Of a stretch of 64,000 nt of DNA, positions 60,058-64,000 are shown piece after piece. Source of the DNA: Aldehydirespirator sp028819505. GTDB taxonomy: Bacteria > Actinomycetota > Acidimicrobiia > Acidimicrobiales > Aldehydirespiratoraceae. Position numbers and translations under genes: made by a program. The stretch spans positions 2,914,001 to 2,978,000 of the forward strand of contig OZ242297.1 of assembly GCA_965207755.1 (NCBI GenBank). Direction: 5' to 3'. Below the pieces are notes generated by a model. The model was not told the DNA's origin. It did no database searches and worked only from the letters and a program-made list of their open reading frames with translations. Each line of letters begins with the position of its first letter. Position 1 is the stretch's first letter.

Positions 60058-61002
60058 ATGGCTTCGGGGGCCACTGGCGTCGCTGACGTCACCGACGACG
60101 AGGACGAGGACACCACCGTCGCCGACAACGACGCCCACGGCGCGACCGATGCCGGCGCCACCGGGCGGGTCCCGGATCCGCTCGACGACTCCGCGAGACC
60201 CCAGCCCCGGGCACGCACCGCGGGCGGCTCGCTGCACTGGTGGGGCGAGCTGACCATCGTCCTGGCCTTCTACGGCGTGTACACGTTCATCCGCAACCAG
60301 TTCGGGTCGGACCTGGGCCCGTCGGTGAAGCAGGCGGCCATCGACAACGCCTACGACGTGATCGCCTGGGAGCGGGCCGTGCACCTCTTCGGCGAGAAGG
60401 GCATCCAGGACCTGTTCATCGAATGGGACCAGTTCATCCGGTTCTGGAACATCTTCTACGGCCTCTGCCATTTCGCCGTGACCGTCTCGGTGATGGTGTT
60501 CCTGTTCTGGCGCCATCCGGTGCGCTACGGGGTGCAGCGCACCGTGCTGGCCTTCACCACCGCGCTGGCGCTGGTGGGCTTCGCCCTCTACCCGCTCATG
60601 CCGCCCCGGCTGCTCAACGACTGCAGCGCCTTCGGCGCCTGCGACTCCAACTACTCCTACGTCGACACCCTGGTGGACCCGGGCGGGTTCTGGTCGTTCA
60701 ACTCCAGCGCGATGATGGACATCTCCAACCAGTACGCGGCCATGCCCAGCCTGCACGTCGCCTGGGCGGTGTGGTGCGTGGTGGCGGCCCTGCCGGTCCT
60801 GCGCCGCCGGTGGGTGCGGCTGGGGTTGCTGGCCTATCCGTGGCTTACACTGTTCGCGGTGATGGTCACCGCCAACCACTTCTGGCTGGACGCCGTCGGG
60901 GGTCTGCTGGCGGTCGCGGTCGCCTACCCGGCGGGGGTGCTGCTGGCCCGCAGGCTCCCGGCGTGGCTGGCGCCCCGGCCGGCCGGCGCCGTCGGGCCGT
61001 AG
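60058..61002 (+). CDS. PAP2-superfamily membrane phosphatase / phosphotransferase
   Basis: A 314-residue membrane protein from ATG 60058 (60037 possible). The first 40 residues are very acidic (VTDDEDEDTTVADND). About six hydrophobic helices follow. The PAP2 motifs are visible as MPSLHVAWAVW and ANHFWLDAVGG, with the catalytic histidines. The arrangement resembles inositol-phosphotransferase (AUR1/Ipt1-like) PAP2 proteins of actinobacteria, but the lipid substrate is unknown. The stop is 12 bases before dxs, so cotranscription is likely. Confidence 0.85.
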   Translation: MASGATGVADVTDDEDEDTTVADNDAHGATDAGATGRVPDPLDDSARPQPRARTAGGSLHWWGELTIVLAFYGVYTFIRNQFGSDLGPSVKQAAIDNAYDVIAWERAVHLFGEKGIQDLFIEWDQFIRFWNIFYGLCHFAVTVSVMVFLFWRHPVRYGVQRTVLAFTTALALVGFALYPLMPPRLLNDCSAFGACDSNYSYVDTLVDPGGFWSFNSSAMMDISNQYAAMPSLHVAWAVWCVVAALPVLRRRWVRLGLLAYPWLTLFAVMVTANHFWLDAVGGLLAVAVAYPAGVLLARRLPAWLAPRPAGAVGP

Positions 61003-61014
61003 GAGGTAAGACCG

Positions 61015-62856
61015 ATGCAGCTCGACGCGATCACAGGCCCCGACGACCTGCGCGAACGCTCCCGCGAGGAGCTCGACGACCTCTGCGGGCAGATCCGCGC
61101 CCGGATCATCGAGGCTGTCACCGCCCGTGGCGGGCATCTGGGATCGAACCTCGGGGCGGTGGAGCTCACCGTCGCCGTACACCGCATCTTCCACTCGCCC
61201 CACGATGTGATCCTGTGGGACACCGGCCACCAGGCCTACGTCCACAAGATGCTCACCGGGCGGGCCGGCGACTTCGACTCGCTGCGCACCGCCGGGGGGC
61301 TCGCGGGATACCCGTCACGGTCCGAGTCCGCCCACGACTGGATCGAGAACAGCCACGCATCCACCGTGCTGTCCTACGCCCACGGTCTGGCCACCGCGTT
61401 CGAGTCCTCCGACACGCGGCGCCGCGTCGTGGCGGTCGTGGGCGACGGAGCCCTGACCGGAGGCATGGCCTTCGAGGGGCTCAACAACATCGGCCACAGC
61501 GGCCGCAACGTGATCATCGTGCTCAACGACAACGGCCGCAGCTACGCCCCGACCGTCTCGAGGCTCTCCGAGAGCCTGGTGCGCTTCCGCTCCAACCCCA
61601 AGATCATGCGCCGGTCCGACCGCCTCGAGCAGGTGGCCGAGCGCATCCCCTGGGTGGGTGACACCCTCCATCGGGGCATGAAGATGTCGAAGGCCGCCCT
61701 GCGTGAGCTGTGGGACTCGGCCGGCTTCTTCGAGAACCTCGGCGTCAGGTATCTGGGGCCGTTCGACGGGCACGACATCGCCGGGCTGGAGGAGGCGCTG
61801 TCCAACGCCGCCCAGTTCGACGGGCCGGTCGTGGTCCACGTGCTCACCCAGAAGGGGCGCGGCTACGGCCCCGCCGAGCAGGACACCGTCAAGCACATGC
61901 ACGACGTGGGCAAGGTGAAGCCCGGCACCTACACCGGCATGTTCTCCGACGTGATGGTCAAGCTGGGCGGGCTGCACCCCGAGGTGGTGGCCATCACCGC
62001 GGCCATGCCCGATTCCACCGGTCTGCTGCCGTTCCGGGAGCATTTCGGCGACCGCTGCATCGACGTGGGCATCGCCGAGCAGCACGCGGTGACCTCGGCC
62101 GTCGGCATGGCCATGGGAGGGCTGCGGCCGTTCTTCGCGGTGTACAGCACGTTCCTGAGCCGGGCCTTCGACCAGGTCAACCTGGACTGCGGCATGCACC
62201 AGGCGCCGGTGGTGTTCTGCATCGACCGGGCAGGGATCACCGGCGACGACGGGCCGTCGCACCACGGCGTGCTCGACATGGTGCTGCTCACCAAGGTTCC
62301 CGGGATGGTGGTGCTGGCCCCGTCGTCGCTGCAGGAACTGGAGCGGATGATGCTCGACGCCATCGACATGACCGGCGGCCCGGTCGCCGTCCGCTGGCCC
62401 AAGACCGCGGCTCGCAGCGTCGGCCCCGACGAGGTCGGCTCGGGGCTGCGGGCCCGCAAGGCCCGCGCCGCCGACGGCCGGCTGTGCCTGATCGGTGTCG
62501 GCAAGATGCTGGAGGCCTGCGAGCAGGCCGCCGAACTCCTCGCCGGCGACGGCGTGGAGGCCACGGTCTGGGACCCGCGGGCCGTGAGCCCGCTGTGCGA
62601 CCGGATGCTCGCCGACGCGGCCGAACACGAGCTGGTGGTGACCGTCGAGGACGGCCTGCGCACCGGCGGCGCCGGCACCGCGGTGCGCGACGCCCTGCTG
62701 GAGCGGGCCGAGGCCGCCGGGCAGGCCGCGCCCAGGGTGCGGGTGCTCGGCGTGCCGCTCGACTACCTCCCACACGGCAAGCCCGACGCCATCCTCGCCG
62801 ACCTCGGCCTAGACGCCGCCGGGATCGCAGCCACCGTCAAACAAGACCTGCTCTGA
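61015..62856 (+). CDS. dxs: 1-deoxy-D-xylulose-5-phosphate synthase
   Basis: Thiamine-diphosphate enzyme that starts the MEP isoprenoid pathway from pyruvate and glyceraldehyde-3-phosphate. The 613-residue protein has RGGHLGSNLGAVELTVAVH, WDTGHQAYVHKML, the ThDP motif GDGALTGGMAFEGLNNIG to NDN, VGIAEQHAVTSAVGMA and the DRAGITGDDGPSHHGVLD segment. A strong ribosome site (TAGGAGGTAAG) precedes the ATG and overlaps the stop of the PAP2 gene. ispH at the other end of the window completes the pathway. Confidence 0.98.
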   Translation: MQLDAITGPDDLRERSREELDDLCGQIRARIIEAVTARGGHLGSNLGAVELTVAVHRIFHSPHDVILWDTGHQAYVHKMLTGRAGDFDSLRTAGGLAGYPSRSESAHDWIENSHASTVLSYAHGLATAFESSDTRRRVVAVVGDGALTGGMAFEGLNNIGHSGRNVIIVLNDNGRSYAPTVSRLSESLVRFRSNPKIMRRSDRLEQVAERIPWVGDTLHRGMKMSKAALRELWDSAGFFENLGVRYLGPFDGHDIAGLEEALSNAAQFDGPVVVHVLTQKGRGYGPAEQDTVKHMHDVGKVKPGTYTGMFSDVMVKLGGLHPEVVAITAAMPDSTGLLPFREHFGDRCIDVGIAEQHAVTSAVGMAMGGLRPFFAVYSTFLSRAFDQVNLDCGMHQAPVVFCIDRAGITGDDGPSHHGVLDMVLLTKVPGMVVLAPSSLQELERMMLDAIDMTGGPVAVRWPKTAARSVGPDEVGSGLRARKARAADGRLCLIGVGKMLEACEQAAELLAGDGVEATVWDPRAVSPLCDRMLADAAEHELVVTVEDGLRTGGAGTAVRDALLERAEAAGQAAPRVRVLGVPLDYLPHGKPDAILADLGLDAAGIAATVKQDLL

Positions 62857-62934
62857 ACCGGCGCTCAACTGCGTTCGCTCTACTCGAGCGAGACGCAGGA
62901 TCCCCATCCGCGAGACACCTTGGACCCGACTGGC

Positions 62935-63192
62935 TCACTCGGGGCTGCAGGAGGGCTCGTAGCACCTGCCGTTGGCGTACTCCCACAGATAGGGCCGGAC
63001 CGTCAGCGACACGTCCGCGTGGACGATCCCGAGCCTGCGGCACCTCGCCTCGTAGCGCCGGTTGATCCGCTCCGCCTCCTCCGCCGATGCGGGAACGTCG
63101 GCCCGCCAACTCGACGTGAGTTCCGTCGCCGCGAGGTCCAGGGCCTCCTGGCGGGGGCTGTGGGACCTCACACCCTCGGCGGAAGTGAGCAA
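62935..63192 (-). CDS. Possible small protein of unknown function
   Basis: An 85-residue frame starting at a TTG (63192) or at an internal GTG (63171). It is helical and charged at first (EAERINRRYEARCRRLGI) and ends YLWEYANGRCYEPSCSPE with three cysteines. I do not recognise it. It is the only long frame in the 449-base spacer between dxs and the Nfu gene and its composition looks protein-like, but start and reality are uncertain. Confidence 0.4.
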   Translation of the reverse strand: MLTSAEGVRSHSPRQEALDLAATELTSSWRADVPASAEEAERINRRYEARCRRLGIVHADVSLTVRPYLWEYANGRCYEPSCSPE

Positions 63193-63250
63193 CCCCCCTT
63201 TACGTTGCCGTGACGAGTGATCACAGCAGCATTCCCTCTGCTAGCAGCCG

Positions 63251-63297
63251 TTCTGTGAGCAGACATGCCGACTGAGGCGGCTTTCCTGCTCACAGAA
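63251..63297. terminator. 47-bp hairpin next to the nfuA-like stop
   Basis: Perfect 12-bp arms TTCTGTGAGCAG (63251-63262) and CTGCTCACAGAA (63286-63297) with an inner GCCG/CGGC stem. It ends nine bases from the stop of the minus-strand Nfu gene, so it probably terminates that gene. Its size matches the family-B elements although the sequence does not. Confidence 0.65.
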
Positions 63298-63305
63298 CGC
63301 GGACG

Positions 63306-63959
63306 CTAGCTGAAGTAGGGGTTCTCGCCCGCGTCGTGGTCGGTGACGTCGATCACTTCGCTCACCTCGGGGATGGCCTCCATGATGGCCCGCTTGATGC
63401 CGTCGGACAGCGTGGCCTGGCTCATGGCGCAGCCCTGGCAGCCGCCGCCCATGGTGACCACCACCGTGTCGTCGCCCTGCACCTCCACCAGGCTGGCGTA
63501 GCCCCCGTGCGAGGCCAGCGCGGGGTTGATGCTGATGTCGAGCAGCTGCTGGACCTTGTCGCCGATCCCGCCGGCGAGCTCCAGACGGCCCATGTCGCCC
63601 AGCGGGTTGGGGCGGTTGGGGTTGCGGATGACGAGACCGCCCTGGCCGGGCATCGACGGCACGTCGAGGGTGGAGCCCCGCAGCCGGCCGACGCTGGCGT
63701 CGGGCACGATCACCGTCAAGCCGTCCGCGGTGCGTATGTGGTCGTCGGCGGAAGCGTCCGACACCGGGTCGAGAGCCAGATCATAGGTGTAGTCGATGCC
63801 CGCGGTGCCGGTCACCTCGACCCGCAGTCCCAGCGTCTCGCCGTCGTCCTCACGGTCGCGGATGGCTAGCACGGCCGTCCTGGCCGCTTCGGTGACGATC
63901 AGCACCTCGTCCGCAGTCGCCTCAGGTGCGCCGGTGGACACTGCGGCGGTGTCGGTCAT
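63306..63959 (-). CDS. NfuA-type Fe-S cluster carrier protein
   Basis: Scaffold/carrier that delivers [4Fe-4S] clusters to target proteins. The 217-residue protein has an N-terminal A-type (HesB-like) domain lacking its cysteines (about 18-110) and a C-terminal NifU domain with the CxxC in VTMGGGCQGCAMSQATLSDG (about residues 165-185), then IKRAIMEAIPEVSEVIDVTD. The two-domain layout and length match NfuA rather than short NifU-only proteins. The IspH, MoaA and other Fe-S enzymes in the window are possible clients. Confidence 0.92.
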   Translation of the reverse strand: MTDTAAVSTGAPEATADEVLIVTEAARTAVLAIRDREDDGETLGLRVEVTGTAGIDYTYDLALDPVSDASADDHIRTADGLTVIVPDASVGRLRGSTLDVPSMPGQGGLVIRNPNRPNPLGDMGRLELAGGIGDKVQQLLDISINPALASHGGYASLVEVQGDDTVVVTMGGGCQGCAMSQATLSDGIKRAIMEAIPEVSEVIDVTDHDAGENPYFS

Positions 63960-64000
63960 GGACCCGAGCCTACCGAGGCGCCGAGACGATGGAGGATCGC

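Overview
The window is strongly GC-rich bacterial chromosome, almost all of it tightly packed housekeeping genes. Gene order and content (mreB-mreC, ndk, folC, clpX-clpP-tig; plsC-cmk-aroA-tyrA-rluB-scpB-scpA; trpS, xerD, nudix, pyrG, recN, nadK, tlyA; frequent GTG starts, many 4-base ATGA/GTGA overlaps, a DUF222-HNH gene) point to an actinobacterium. An uncultured member of the Acidimicrobiia is my best guess. This is inference from gene content only.

Layout. 1-7,060: cell shape, nucleotide, folate and Clp proteolysis genes, all on the minus strand. 7,217-11,852: a more accessory stretch with a DUF222-HNH nuclease, tRNA-Gly, a sulfatase-like metallo-beta-lactamase hydrolase with a methyltransferase, and a small HTH protein. 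12,086-27,834: ispH followed by a long minus-strand housekeeping run (phospholipid, CMP kinase, aromatic amino acids, chromosome condensation, CTP, DNA repair, NAD kinase) interrupted by plus-strand trpS. 27,845-34,643: amidase, RidA-like protein, two alpha/beta hydrolases, an M20 carbamoylase-type hydrolase and an Amt ammonium transporter, plausibly a nitrogen-scavenging island. 34,727-50,043: an accessory island with a truncated ERG4/ERG24-like gene, two giant secreted Calx-beta proteins (one a subtilisin/P-domain convertase) and, between them, a nucleotidyltransferase/HTH gene pair. 50,140-64,000: tRNA-Ala, molybdopterin genes moaC-moaA-moeA, plsY, a zinc-ribbon protein, a SAF-domain protein, uppP, the TldD/TldE pair, a PAP2 protein, dxs and an Nfu-type Fe-S carrier.

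What stands out is the spacers. First, at least eleven 47-48 bp palindromic elements share 11-bp ends (GAATTGGCAGC / GCTGCCAATTC) but have different inner stems that stay self-complementary; most come in direct pairs about 70 bp apart. Second, a separate GC-rich repeat recurs in six spacers. Third, many gene junctions carry direct repeats copied from the adjoining gene end (folC 3' end six times, cmk 5' end five times, nadK 3' end, rluB start, amt 3' end and others), often at a spacing of 69-75 bp. Together they suggest an unusual, recurrent way of duplicating intergenic DNA in this lineage.

The two giant proteins share a C-terminal domain that ends identically (FSD-stop) and a roughly 75-residue module (core HVNRWNRVLVAFGEHDGTG) found four times between Calx-beta repeats. 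These shared parts are the best candidates for an undescribed surface or secretion system.
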